From the NCBI GenBank assembly GCA_022559985.1, contig JAFJTR010000043.1, positions 62,001 through 126,000 on the forward strand: a DNA stretch of 64,000 bases, read 5' to 3'. Shown here in pieces: positions 50,594-63,345 of the stretch; position 1 is the first letter of the stretch; each line of letters starts with the position of its first letter. A model generated the notes under the pieces. That model ran no database searches. It was given only the letters and a program-made list of their open reading frames with translations, and was not told where the DNA came from. Source of the DNA: Parastagonospora avenae f. sp. tritici 18332-5. Taxonomy: Eukaryota; Ascomycota; Dothideomycetes; Pleosporales; Phaeosphaeriaceae. The position numbers and the translations under genes were made by a program.

Positions 50594-53139
50594 ATATGAG
50601 CAAGTAGATTGTTCCTGCTTGAAGAGTCGAAGACATAAACATTCTGGCTAGTGATGAGTAAGGTTACTGCGGGCTGACTGCATGAAGGCTGACAGCGATC
50701 TACACACAATTCGCCAGTCAGATCCTCATACTTCGACTTATTCATGTCCAGTAAGCAAATCAGCGAGCCTCCTCGGTGTCTCGGTATACCGAACCAACCC
50801 TTCTAGATAGTACTCCAGATGCAGTCGCAGGAGCCAACCCCGCTCGTGTCGCACTGGAGTTGGGACTACTCACTCTATCGATCTTGACCTTCGAAACTTG
50901 CGCTTTGCCTGAAGGATACCATATGATCGCTTGCTGACACGCGCGTTCGTCGTTAGAAGACACACCCTCGATTGTACAACGATCGCACAACTCATATGCA
51001 TGATGGGCTTACGCTCGAGTATTGCTCGCATACATGCCATACTGACACTTGTGCAACCGCAAGCCTAACAATCAGTAACTTTAGTCCGGAGAGTTTACCA
51101 AAAGTGGTGGCCGAAAGAAATGACTAGAACATAGGGGAATGTTGTTGAGCTTGTGGTAGCATACATCTTACATGTCGATTATTCGGCACAATGCCAGCTT
51201 TATCCAATAGGTCTAATCGTTGCTGTGTCATGATGAGGCTGACTACTGAAGTGCAGGATGCTGTGACTGCGCATCGCACCAGATCTCGCATTGCTCGCAT
51301 TGACTAACCGAAGTAGGGAATACGAGTGCAGTGCCACAACACTTAAACCTCATGTATGATTACGATGAAGACTCTGCTTCGACTACCATGCTCCATGGAA
51401 GTGGTCACATGTCGTAGGTGAAATGATCTCTACTTCATGCAATCAAATTCATCTAGTTTCGATGTGCTTTTGGACACCACAGCAGGCAACAGAATCCATC
51501 GCTTGGGCTGTATTTGAGTTTTGGGCGAGCAAAGAGCAAATGTGGTGATGAATTGCAAAAGGAGTAAATGCATCAGAATATATATACAGATTTCTTAGCT
51601 TTTGGAGCTTTTCTGTATGTTGGACTCCCCGTAGCCAAGCCATGGGACATAGGATAGTGCTTTTCTTGTCCCTTGCTCAGCCCGATACAAGCGCAGCATA
51701 GAACTGATCTCTGCCATCTTCTACGACTTTTTCGAACTGTGCTTATTTTACATGTATTGAGACAGCAGCGTTCTGAAGAAAAAGAAACGTAGAGGGCATA
51801 CGTAGATGCGCAGAAGATATTTGTTTCTCATATCTAGTTTTGTACGTCGAACAAAATGGCTATTGCATCTCGTGCTGCTCTTTTTAAAGATATAACACAA
51901 ATCTGAGGTGACTTTAGTTGCGAACAGATGAGACTTGGACGAACCATATGTTCGCTCGCGTCATTTTAGAAATTAATCTATATCGACAATCAATTAAAGA
52001 AGCAAGACAGAATTGGATCTCAAAGGCCTTTATATATCGCTTCAAACCGGGCACACAAATGTGTCTACAAAGAAGTACGAAAGACATAAAATCATTCATG
52101 CTGTCGGATCACAAGTATCGTCAATATCTCAACTACGCGATCAGGCGCACTGATCGCGGCGTCCGAGCAGCGCTCAGACCAGAACCCCTGAGCCTATCTC
52201 TTCTGTAGTTCTCCTCCTCAGTAAAAAGTCAACAACAATCACCGAACAGAATGCATTCCTAGTTATAATTATTTCCTCTCAGCACTAGTGCGAAGCCCTA
52301 CCAACACATGCTGCGATTCGCACCAATAGAAAGACATATCTTTTTGTTGGTTGCTCTTGGTTTCGGGCCACCGTAGGTACGTGACGAGCACGTGACCACG
52401 TGTGTGGCCCGTGCCGTGGGGTGGGATTCAGTTCGTACGCGAGCTGCAGCCCACCTCCAAGAATCAATGAATTATCCACCTCAACTCGTTGCAATGACCG
52501 TTACTTGATTCAACCTCACCTTTGCCGTATCAACACTTTTCAAGTACCTCATTTGCTACCGGTGGCAGTAAATATGCGCATATGCATGGAGTAGAAGCGT
52601 TTTAGTTGCACATTACGCAATAAAATGTCCTCGCATCTGCTCAGAGAAAGACATGTCGGTATCATTCACTTCTTTCGTCTCCAGCCTCAGTCTCAGTCTC
52701 GGAACATCACCCTCTTCCACATATATTTCAAAATTGGCAAAAACCACAGGCCGTCATCCATCTTCTTTTCTTTGCTTTTAGAATTAAACATCCAAATGTA
52801 GTGTTAAAGAATAGGTATAGAAATAGCGAGGTTTATGTACCCTTGCGACCTTGACCACGCCCACAGTTGGTGTTGACACGGCAAAGGTATGGGGTTGAAT
52901 CAAGTAACGGTCGTTGCAACGAGTTGAGTAGATGATTGATTGATTTGTCTGCTATCTCTACGCGCGTTGGATTTTGACTGTTCGTGGTGTTGTTACACGC
53001 GAGCTCTGTGTTACTTGACTATCCCACATCGATACTGTACGTTAGACATGGCTCCCAACAGTTGGGAAGAAAAGACGCAGTAATCTTCATAGGCGTGTTC
53101 TTCATGTAATTGCAAACATTGCATTTCAATCGCAAACTT
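50594..53139. other. Gene-poor AT-rich region
   Basis: 2.5 kb without a supported ORF on either strand. It contains scattered AT-rich tracts and an E-box-like CACGTG-rich patch near 52380-52410 (GTGACGAGCACGTGACCACG). No repeats with clear ends. Confidence 0.45.
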
Positions 53140-54665
53140 TCGGGTCTTCCACAGATCATGAGGACTAGAGTTCATAGGTTCTGGAGTCTCGGAAGAAGAA
53201 AAATCTCATAAGGACAACAGAAGGTGGCTTTTGTGAAAAGAGCAGATGGTTGACGTGTCTTTGTGTGGTAGAAGAGAGAAGGAGGGCATCTCGGGTGAGC
53301 TTTATATATATCTCTGCTAGTTGGACCATGCGCACAGGCAGCAGAAAAACATTGGAAGAAGATGAACTGATTTTGGAGGACGCAATATCATGAAGCTTCT
53401 CTGGCCTTTCCAGAGATCATGGTCGATGGCGGTTTCGTTTTTGGAGGTCCCGAAAGGCACCGACTCTCATGAAAATATTATGAACTTTCCTTTGAAGAAC
53501 ACACAAGAATTTTCGGATGTTTGATGAACGAAGAGAAGCAGCCAGGTGGATATTTATATCCACCTCTCAGGTAGCCAAACCGCGCGCCCACAGCCGCAGA
53601 ACCATCACAAAAACATACTCGAGTTTTGGAGTTCTCCACACATTTATCAGCCTTGTGATCAGTTTTTGCACATATCGGCGGGCTGCCGGAACTTTGATTT
53701 TGGACAGTCGGAATACTTGGCAATCTCATCTTCGGATAGTTGTTTGCTTTTTGGAGGGCGAGGGAAAAGGCCGGATATTCGATACAGGAGGCAAAGGCCG
53801 AGAGAAAGAAGAGGTTTTATATGTTTCACCTGTCGCAGCCCAGCCCCATACACGCGCAGAAGACAGCGCGGAGAAGACATGCAAAGCACTCTCGCTACTT
53901 TTGTAAGTGCCGGCGCGTGAGACCAATCTTCATCCATTTCTCGAGGCAGGGATCTTGGTAAGCATATGCGGAAATCTTTGGGATTTTGAGACGATCCACA
54001 GGGCACACAATTCCATGGCCCGAAGGGAGGAATTTTTGGAACATTGAAGCGCGATGGAGGAAGATGGCCGCGAAAGGGCAGGATTTTATACGCCCGCCCA
54101 AACTCCCACAGGTCAAACTTACGCATATCTACATCTCTAATCTTTGGCCATTTCCACACGCTCGATCTGCCCAAACGCGGCACAAGTCCAGAACATTCTT
54201 TCTTCCCACTGCTGATTTTCGAGCCTCGCAGAAAAGCAAGATATCATAACTGTTGCTATGGTGCATGTTGAGACGGACCGAGACTCTTCTTCCCATCTAT
54301 GGGAGCAACTTTCGATTTTGGAAGAATGGAACAGTAAGAGATGTTGTGTCGAAGCAAGTGAGGAAGGAAAAAAGAGGACTTTATAGCCTAGCGAATCGCA
54401 TCGGGTGGGGACAGGACGCCGCAGCACACACACGCATGCTGCTTCTTCCCTGTATTTTTGGTGCAGGTGCGGAAATCATACGTCGTTGTATGTCAACTTT
54501 TCGACTGCTCTGAGAACATGTGCGTCTCGCACTCTGCTTTTTGGAAACCGAACAGCGCGCAACACTCCATGAATTCTCGGCTCGTCTGTTTTTGGAAAGA
54601 GGAGCAAACCCGTTGTGTGATGAAGAAAGCGAGACCCCCTCCCTCGAACGGGCTTTATACCCTCC
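53140..54665 (-). repeat. Six diverged ~270-bp promoter-like modules in tandem
   Basis: Minus-strand TATAAA boxes (TTTATA on the plus strand) occur at 53301, 53553, 53816, 54085, 54380 and 54653, spaced 252, 263, 269, 295 and 273 bp. Each is followed on the minus strand by a pyrimidine-rich tract (e.g. CCTCTTCTTTCTCTC). In four modules, 48-62 bp from TATAAA, there is TTCCAAAA(A) or CTCCAAAAA; in the second it lies ~106 bp away. Upstream of each TATA is a CGCAG/GCACA-type element. Two modules also share CATGATCT(G/C)TGGAA. The units have diverged but share order and spacing. No conserved ORF runs through them. Their role is unknown; tandem promoters for short non-coding transcripts, or relics of a repeated gene, are possible. 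Confidence 0.5.
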
Positions 54666-55259
54666 CCCTCAACGCACTAATCCCCATCCACGCACAGTCA
54701 ATCACTCAAATCACGTGCGCACATGTAACGGCAATAATTCATCTCATTCGACTTGGACCACCCTTATCTTATCCTTCCGCAAGCACCAAGTCCTCCCCTG
54801 TCCATCCATTCCACTACCCAACCCCACCTATGCGTCTGCTATCGCAAAAAGGCTGTAACCCAAACCCTCCTCCCCCCATGATCGAATAAACCCTCCATCT
54901 CCATAATGATAGATAGCGCACACACGCGTCCACCCCACCTCCCCTTTCCCCCAAGCGCGCAAACCAACAACAAAGACCCGCGCCGAAACCCAGAAAAAAA
55001 GAACACACAACAACGCCCCCAAGAAATAAGAATGACTGATGATGATAAAAGAAGCTGGAAGCTACGTTGATAGATGGCTCGGTCGGTAAGGTAAGGGAAG
55101 GTAAGACAAGATATGTGTCGTGGTATCGAGGTTTCGAATGAAAGCAGAGCCGCCGGGGCAATGCCGAGTAGTAGTGTGGGTGATGATACAACCTCAACGC
55201 CGTGTTGGATATCAATAATGCGCCTGCGAATGTGGTGTGGCCGGTATATCGGGAATCGT
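54666..55259. other. 3' flank of adenylate cyclase
   Basis: C-rich spacer and the probable 3'UTR of the cyclase gene on the minus strand. No other gene. Confidence 0.5.
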
Positions 55260-58200
55260 TCAAGACGGCGCCATGTCCTCCAGCGCGCCCTGCTCAAACA
55301 ACGCCAGCCGCTGCAATTTCGCCTCCAGCTCGGCGAAAATGTCGCCCATGTGGCAAGCTTGATCCAAAAGGGGCGCGGCACCAAATGGTCGGACCATGTT
55401 ACGAAGAGCAAGGGTGTTTGCACAAGACTAGTTGTGTGTTAGTGTGACCCTAGGGGAGGTCGGAATGTTTGGACTCACCTCAATTCTGCTAATCTGATGC
55501 TCCACAAAGTTCAGCAAGAACCGATCCGTAATCTCGCCTCCTCGACTCTTCATGCGCTCCAAGAGTGCTGTCTCTGGCGGTTTGAGTTCAGAGCAGCCGG
55601 GACTCTCGAGTGAACTACACAGCATCTCCAGTCTCAAACTGATGTTCCACAGGTCCCAGACATCTTCCGTATCGATGGTGAGTTGGCTGTTTGCCATCTT
55701 CTGCCCGACCTGCGCTTCGTTCGCTGGCGCAGGTTTCTGCTCAGTTGGTTGACGCTGCACGGCAAGTCGACTGGCAAGCGAGTGTGGGTACATGAGGTAG
55801 ATGTATTCGGGATTCTCAAGACCCTTGAGGCGACGCTCACCTAGGTCTTTGACTTCGAAACCTTGGCTGGAAAGAGACCGGAGTTCTTGTCGGATGAGCT
55901 GGCTGTTGGAGTCTTCGCTAAAAGCTTCATCAGAGCCGGCAGAGTTGCTGCGATCGCCCTCGATATGTGTCTCAAGCAGGCGCTGAATCTCAGCGATGAA
56001 GTCGGAAGAGACGGTAATTTGACCTCCATCGGCGACAGACGAGATACGTGAGGCTCGGTTGACCATGGGACCGAAGTAATCCATACGTCGAGTGACGGGA
56101 TCGACTTCACACACTGGTGTTCCCCAATGGATACCCATGCGGACGGACAGACCACGGAAGATGACATTGCCATCTGGGTCCACAACTTCTTGCCCGTTGA
56201 CGCTGTTGAGAATCTCCTGTGGCCATTGCACTTCAAGCAGTTGACTTTGAATGGTGAAACACCACAGCAGGGCTGAAGTGACAGTGCGGAAAGCGACCAT
56301 GAACGCATCGCCTTCAGTCTTAACTTCGTAGCCACCAATGATGCGCAGCTGCCGTCGCATAAGCTCGTTGTGCATCTTGATGGCAGATCGCATGGCAATA
56401 GGATACGTTTCCCAAAGTAATGTTGAGTTTTTGATATCAGTAAACACCAAGCTGACCTCGCCTGTTGGCGCGTCGACTTCATTGTCGAGACGCGCAAGCT
56501 TGGAGTCACCAACCAGGTTCCTCTTCTTGCCAGGTCGCCGTTGGTTGAAGAAGTCGTCTGCTGTTCCAGATGGATTGAGCGACATACTTTGCGTACGGTT
56601 GCGAGCGCGCTGTTTACTCTTGAGATCGCTCACTCCAAGCAACATGACCATGATTTTGTTGGTGGCGCCAAAGGCAATGGCGAGGTCACGAAGCTTCTGG
56701 GCAGCGCGCATGAGATCTCCACGTTCCGATCGTGCGACATCGACCGCAAAGTCTGGCGAGAGGTACTCCCACAGCTCTCGAGAAGCGACTAGGATCATTT
56801 CATCTGTGTCGCCGAGAGTGACGTTCATGAGATGCGGGGAAGCGATGACGGAGGGGGACATTTGCACGTAACCGAACGCCCTTGACACCTCGAGCTGGTC
56901 ATTGAGCTTCCCTTGTCGCGAAACGAAACCGCCAGCTTCTCGTATCCTGGCTCTCTCACTTGGCTCAGCAGGGTCGTGTTTGCGAGTGAGGATTTTGTGG
57001 CCTCCTTCTGATCGGATGAGAAGTGCCTGTGCATCACCAACGTTGGAGATGTAAAGCTCCATCTCTTTCAGGTACAGCACAGTGGCAACGCTTCCAGATG
57101 TCAGGTCGTCGTCGCCAAGCTCAGGCACAGAAGCCCTGTGACCCTGTCCTTGCGGTGCAGTGTATCCGTTCTTCTCGAGAGTCTGAGAAGCGACGGTAGC
57201 AAGTTCCTTGTTGAGCCCAAGATACGTTCTTCGCAATGCATCTGAAGGAGATTCTTGTGGCCGCAAGCGGTCCAGCTCATCAGCGAACCTGTTCTTGAAA
57301 TGGTCGTACAAGTACTTGGCAATCTTCGATCCACCTCCAGCAAGGGGTTGAGCGTCGAACAATCCAAGCACTTGTTCGTCATCGTGACTGCGGAAGCGAG
57401 GGACTACCATGTCCATGGTCGAGATGTGCTCGTTGCGTCCCAAGCTGTCGGCCATTCCGTACGCCATACTACCGACGGCGGAACCTGCTGTTCGCACTCT
57501 TCGATCTTCAGATTGTTCTGGCACCGATGGGACCATCATAGTAACGTCCATGAGACCAAGTACGCGAAGGTTGGTGAGCGAGCTGAAGTCTGTCAAGTCA
57601 CGGCCTTCGCGCATGTTGACTCCGCTACCACTGTATGAACCACTGGGCTTGATCTCAAGACGCTTGTTGCCAGACAAATTAAGATATCTCAGCTTATGGT
57701 TCCAGTTCCAGTTCCAATCATAGGGCCAATTGGACACATTGTACTTGAGCGAGTTACTTGCCACGTCCAGGACGGCAAGCTGTGCAACCTTTCCTAATTC
57801 GGCCGGTAGAACCTGGAACTTGTTGTTGTTGATGTGCAGCACCTTGAGCGAGCCAACCTCCTCTAGATCTTCAGACGGTAGGGATGTCAAGTCATTGCCA
57901 GAGAGGTACAGCTCGGCCAGATGTTGCCATCGCCTAATCGTGCGTGACGGTACGTCATAGATAAGGTTGTACGCCAAATTCACGATTCGCAATTCGGGTA
58001 ATAAGCAAAGTTCGTCGAAGACGTCGTCGGTGAGCCGATTGTCTGCCAAGAACACGTGCCGTAATGAGCCGGCGAATGTGGTGACGAGCCTGCTTGAGAG
58101 GCTTGAATCCTTGCGCGACATTGGCGTCAGAGTGCCCTCGGTTGGTGCGCGAGACGCCACTGATGGCTTGCGTGCCGTGCCTGTCGTGCTATACGATGCC

Positions 58201-61200
58201 ATGGAACCCTTCCTCTGCGAAGACCCTGATGATGTTCCCAGGCTATGCTGCCCACCCGAAGCCTGGCTAGGCCGCCTGTTCTGGAAGTCTTCAAGTTTTC
58301 CAAGCTCTTCGTAGCTTGGAGTTGTAGTCAGACTCGGCGTAGGCATTGGCATCGCACCGTCGAGATTTGCGACTTCACCGTTGGGGACTGCTGCGGGAGG
58401 TGCCGCGCCCGGCTTGGGGAATGAATCGAGCACGTTGGACGACACGTTGAGCGTCTCCAGACGTCGCGCATACCATATCTCCATCGGCAAGTGGCTCAAG
58501 TTATTTTCTCGTACATCCAAATACCGGAGTTCGATCAAGCGTCCGATCTCAGCCGGCAGTACATCGAGCGAGTTTCGTGCTACACTCAGATGCTCCAGCC
58601 TAAACAGCCGTCCGATATTATTGGAGAGCGATGTGAAGTGATTCTTGTCAAGAATGAGCTTAGTGAGCCCAGTGAGTTTGCCAAATAAATCTTCCGGCAG
58701 CTGAGCCAGCTTCGCGGAGGCCAGGTTGAGCGCAGTCAGTGATGGCACGGCCGCACTGAGGCCAAATCGAGTGACCGGGTTGTGGTTCATGTGCAGAACC
58801 CGAATCTTGGGGAAGTATCCTTCGAATGAGGAGATGTTGTTGTGGCCAATCATCAAATACTCCAATCGCGGCAGCTGTGACATAACATCCATGCTATCGA
58901 GCGCATTGAACCGGACGTCAATCTCTCTAAGATTTACCAAGTTGCTGAGAGCAGAAGGGAAGCTGCCAGTCAGCTTGTTGTTGGTCGCCCACAGTCTCTC
59001 CAAACAAGTGAGCTGACCAATCTTCGGCAGACTGGTGATGGAGTTGAAACTGATGTCGAGATCCACCAGTGTTCGTACCTCACACAAAAAGTCGGGGAAC
59101 TCATGCAGCGCGTTTGAACTGAGGTTGAGACTTCGGAGAGCACGGTATTGTCCAAAATAGGATGGAAGGCGCGTCAAGCCGTTGTTCGATAGTCGAAGAC
59201 CTTGTAAACTCTGCAACTTGTGCAACTCCGATCGGTCAAGTGATTGCAGGCGATTGTTCGATATATCCAGCATTGTCAAGCGACTCGCCAAGCTCAAGCT
59301 GGGTGGCAGTCTCCTAGCGTCGTTGCTGGTGTACTTGATCTCGCGGAGGTTAGTGCACGCCTGGATGAAATCCTTAGGTACATCCAGCGACAGGTTGCGG
59401 GAAAGGTTCAAAGAGATTATCTCGGTAGCCTTTTGGTATAGCGTAATTGGGATCGTGATGAGGTTCCGGCCCTGCAGGTCGATGTGGCTGAACTTTTGCA
59501 TTTTGCTGAATCCTGGGTCGCGCTCCAAACTTGAGTAGCCGCTCATCTTTGCGGGTAAGAATGTGAATCTGCATAGGTAGCTATTGTCCTCGCGTCCGAC
59601 ATCTTCAAGACGGTCGAGGTCCGTATATCCAGCTTGTTCAAGGAGGCGTTTCTGTATGAACAGCGGCCGTTCGTTACTTTCGAGCTGCCGTGAAGTGTCG
59701 TGCTTCCGCATCACAATGTGGTAGTTGTCGAGTTCGTCCTGAAGCACAGTCTTCTTGCCTAATATCTGTATGATTTCCTGCACCGTGGTGTTCAGGGTCG
59801 CTGATAAGGTTGCAAAAGTGGAATCAACGCGGAAAATTCGGAGGCAGTAAGTCTTCGTGTCGGTTTGTTCCTGGACGGGGTCCCCATGCTCATCAACCTC
59901 GCCATACATGGAACCGTCTTCTCTTGTCCGCTTGACTGCCCATGAGTCGGGGGCGTCCCAGGCCGCTTCGTCCTCAGGCGCAGCTGGGTTTGGAAGTTCG
60001 TCCCCGGTGAACGTAGGCTGCTTCTGTAATTCGCCAATGGGCGGTGTCATTGGCGGATGCTGAGTATTGACGATCCCCTCCATGTTATTCAGGTCTCGAT
60101 CCAAGTAGAACACTGCATCGTTATTCACGTTTTCGGTGGCTTGATTAGGGTCTCTGCCGACCGGTGGAAGTTCATTGGTAGGCACGCGCTTCTCTTTCCT
60201 AAAAGTGGGCAAACGCGCATGGTGACCTCTCCGCGCATCCTTCATCGAGATCTTGTCCGAACCGCCATTTTGCGCGTTTCCTCGGGACATCTGGGACTGC
60301 GGCGAGGGTTCCGCACGCGTGAACTTGGCTGAGTTGATTGACGGGTTGAGCGATGTCACAGAGATGTTGTTCGTCACCCCGAGATTCTTCAGATTGTCCG
60401 GTGGTGCTGAGCGGTCCTTCTTGTCCTTGTCTTTGTCCTTGTCCCTACCTCGGAGTCGTGCAAACAGCCCTTGAGATTTGGTTGTGCTCGGAGATCGTTG
60501 CGATGCGCCATTGTCTCGTGCCATGTCGGAAAGGGCGCTAGGCGTGGGGCTCGATGGCCGTGCTGACAGGTTTGTCTTCGAATTCAGCGCGGAACTGATC
60601 GCAGATGTGTACTGAGATCCCTGGCGAACACTGAAAGAGGAGTCTTCGCGACTAGTCACAGGGCGTAGAGGATATGGCTGGCTGATGTCGGTGCGAGATT
60701 CGGCTGCGACGTTGTCTTCTTTGCTGTTCCTGTGACGATGGTTGTGGCCAGGCAATCTCATCATGTGAAGTTTGTGGTGCGATCGCGGAACCGATTTGCT
60801 CGAGTGCTGTTCAGATGAGCGTCGTCGCCCATTCTCACCTGGAGTGCCAATGTCCTTGGAGGTGTTAGCAAAATAATCATTGATAGTGGCTGCAGCAGAG
60901 CACGTGGAACTGCACTCGTGGTGCCTTCTTCACGGGAATGCTCGCCGAGATCGGAGCCAAACGCACCTTTGGATCTTGAAACTCCCAGGGCGTGACTTCC
61001 GAGGATGGTTGTGGTGTCCGCGGGCGAGAGTTGGTAGGTGATGCTGGCCTAGAGTGGTGGCTGCCTATCGTATTGTGCAGGGAGTTGCCGCGGTTTCTCG
61101 TTCTCGTTGCATCCATGGCATACGGCGTGCTCAGACTCGTGTCGGAATTCTGGCGCCCATCCTGCGGAAAGTCTTCGCCAAAAAAGTTTGGCAGCCGCTT

Positions 61201-61720
61201 GTGAAAGCCTCGACTCGACTTGGACCCCGTGCTGCTGACGGTGGTTGCGCTCGCCACCGACGGCCGCCTGTCGTCTTTCAGAGGGAAGCCCATGCTGTCC
61301 TCCCGGCTGCCGGTACCTGGACGCACAAAGCCGGGCGACAATTGCGCGAGGTCTTCGTTCGAGTCGTTGTAAAAAGTGCTCCAGGCGCTATTCACTGCTG
61401 TCGGGGTGCCGTTGCTGCTGGCCGACCATGGTGCGATTTGCGAAGTTGCGCTCGAAGCAGTGGGCGGGTTTCGCGATATAGACGGCACGCGTCCGCCCGA
61501 AGTTTCCAGTACAGCCAGCTGCTTCCTGTGGTCGCTGAAGCTCGCTTGCGGCGCATCCCAATTGGAGGGCCGTCGCGGTCGATGTGCGGGGTCCTTTGGC
61601 GGAGGGGCGGGGGGGACGGTGCCAGGTGAGATCTCTGACTCCTTTTCGATGCTGCATCGCGTCGTTAGCAGGTCGTGTCTCACGGGCAGAGTGCAATCTC
61701 GGGGCAGTGCTGGGCGAGAC
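55260..61720 (-). CDS. CYR1: Adenylate cyclase
   Basis: A very large gene, roughly 2,100 aa, making cAMP from ATP for the Ras/PKA pathway at the plasma membrane. Order: long Ser/Pro-rich N-terminus, Ras-associating domain (TKTYCLRIFRVDSTFATLSA, about 59850), about 20 leucine-rich repeats (e.g. LEHLSVARNSLDVLPAEIGR), PP2C-like domain (ISTMDMVVPRFRSHDDEQVL onward; acidic metal ligands poorly kept, as usual), and class III cyclase domain with metal Asp in LVFTDIKNST and EGDAF. The last intron is 55428-55478 (GTGAGT...TAG). The final exon (NTLALRNMVRPFGAAPLLDQ...) ends in TGA at 55260-55262. Near 60880-60910 the frame changes: the 61.7-60.9 kb frame (SSEVTPWEFQDPKVRLAPIS) and TINDYFANTSKDIGTPGENG are both clearly coding but not in phase, so an intron I cannot place or an indel lies there. 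The first exon and start codon are unresolved. Confidence 0.93.
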
Positions 61721-61749
61721 AAGGCTGGTGCGCCGTGCCCGCACACGTT

Positions 61750-63345
61750 GTGGTGTCATTGAATCACTGAAGAGCAGCCAGAGACGGCAGGGAGACACCA
61801 TCTGGCAATGCTCTCAAGCTTCGACTACCAGGTGGGGCGGGCACGTCGAAGCACTGCATCCTCACCAACAGCGGGCGCGCAGCCGCATGCAGGCGCACAG
61901 GGCCGGTCCCCACCCAGTCCAGCTCTTTGCACATGCGACGAAAGCACCCGTCCGCGCAGGCCCGGGCATACGTACTGGTTCATGTCCTTGGTCGTCCTCA
62001 CGGTCACGGGGGTACCGCGCAGAGAGCCCTGGCGTCCATATGGCCGTATCGTGTCGCCCGAGCGCGAGCTCCAGCTGCTCTCGGCGGATCCATGGCGGCC
62101 GATGGACTCTGGGTTCCGCGTCATAGTCACGGGACGCAGCTACACGGCGCACTGCAGCACGCGATGCGCCTGCAAATGGCGGGTGGTTGGGTTGAGGTGG
62201 GAGGGTGGAGGTGAAGGCTGCTTGCGCAGAAGGGCCTAGGACGGCTGCTTCATCGAGGCGGGACGCGGTGTCGGTGTGCGCATGGGCGGAGGACAATCCA
62301 ACTGCGGCTGCAAATGTGACCAAGCAATCGGGCGGGCGATCAGATTGCGGAGCGGAGCGGGCGAGAGGCGGTGCGCAATCACTGCAGCACACGGTCGATT
62401 GCACTGTGCAGCAGTCGAATGGATGTCGTCGAGACAGAGGTCGGTGGAGGGTACGGGCTCCACAGATGGAGGGCGGATAGCATGCTTAGTCCTTCGTGCG
62501 CCACCTGCTCTAACTCGGGGCGTCTGCCAGTATCCGCCCCATCCTCGGAAGCCTAGAACAGCATCACCACCAAACATGTCTCGCCGTGTGTCTCGCCCTG
62601 TCCCACTCGTGCTGCCCGGAAGCAGCTGCGTGTTGCTAGGCTTGTAGGCGTCCCACTGCCCTCCTCAGATTGCAGCATCTACCAGCGATCGAGGGACCCG
62701 TGGTGATGCAGTGGTTCCTCTTGCAGCATTGCAGCAGTTCCCCGCATGCTATGCTCGAGCACTCAGTGACCATGCATCTTGCACTACTTGAGATGATGCC
62801 ACCCGAATTTACATTCACCACATCTACTTTTTTTCATTCCTGCCTCAAGAACTTTAAACGTGTCTAGTTCTGTAAATCTGAAGCATCGCATACCCTGCGA
62901 CCGCGTTCTGCATATTCTCCGACGCCTAGGGTCGCGCTGACAGCCGTGATTGATTGCCGGGCGCCCACTGCCACAAACATCACATAATCCTTCACCGGCA
63001 CGCTTCACCGACTCAGCCCTGTCCACCCCTACGAGCAATTCTTCACGACGTGTCCATCGCAATTTGATCACCATCTGATGATCAAGGCGCAGATCCCATC
63101 GTAACGGATGGGGTCTTTTCCGCGCTATACTATTTCACTAGCGCCATAGCTTAAACATACATTCGGAACCAATCGCTGGCTGGCGGCAAGGACATGCAAG
63201 CTAGGTACTATTACGAAACACTCCACGAACCATGGTGTTCTCTGCCATCTAGATATGCCCCGAACGCCGTAAAATTCCGACAAGCTGATTATACACTGGT
63301 CATCTTTCTGAAGCACTGAATCAACGTCCTCGCTTGGATACATTC
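61750..63345. other. GC-rich 5' region of adenylate cyclase
   Basis: Very GC-rich to about 62600, generating long spurious ORFs on both strands. The cyclase promoter and possibly a small first exon should lie here. 62600-63345 is ordinary spacer. Confidence 0.45.

Noticed and set aside
50760..50990. 76-codon minus-strand ORF beginning with a CDRC motif
   Set aside because: No ATG start, isolated, and no Zn2Cys6 spacing beyond the first two Cys.
53659..54183. 174-codon minus-strand ORF inside the periodic array
   Set aside because: Spans module boundaries, is not repeated in other modules and shows no domain; probably chance.
53140..54665. Interpretation of the periodic array as tandem 5S, tRNA or snRNA genes
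   Set aside because: No 5S boxes, A/B boxes, or U-snRNA signature sequences are present in the units; box C/D motifs are not consistently placed.
61584..62404. Several long ORFs on both strands in GC-rich DNA
   Set aside because: GC-rich sequence has few stops; the ORFs are Arg/Ala/Pro-rich with no domain, and lie in the cyclase 5' region.
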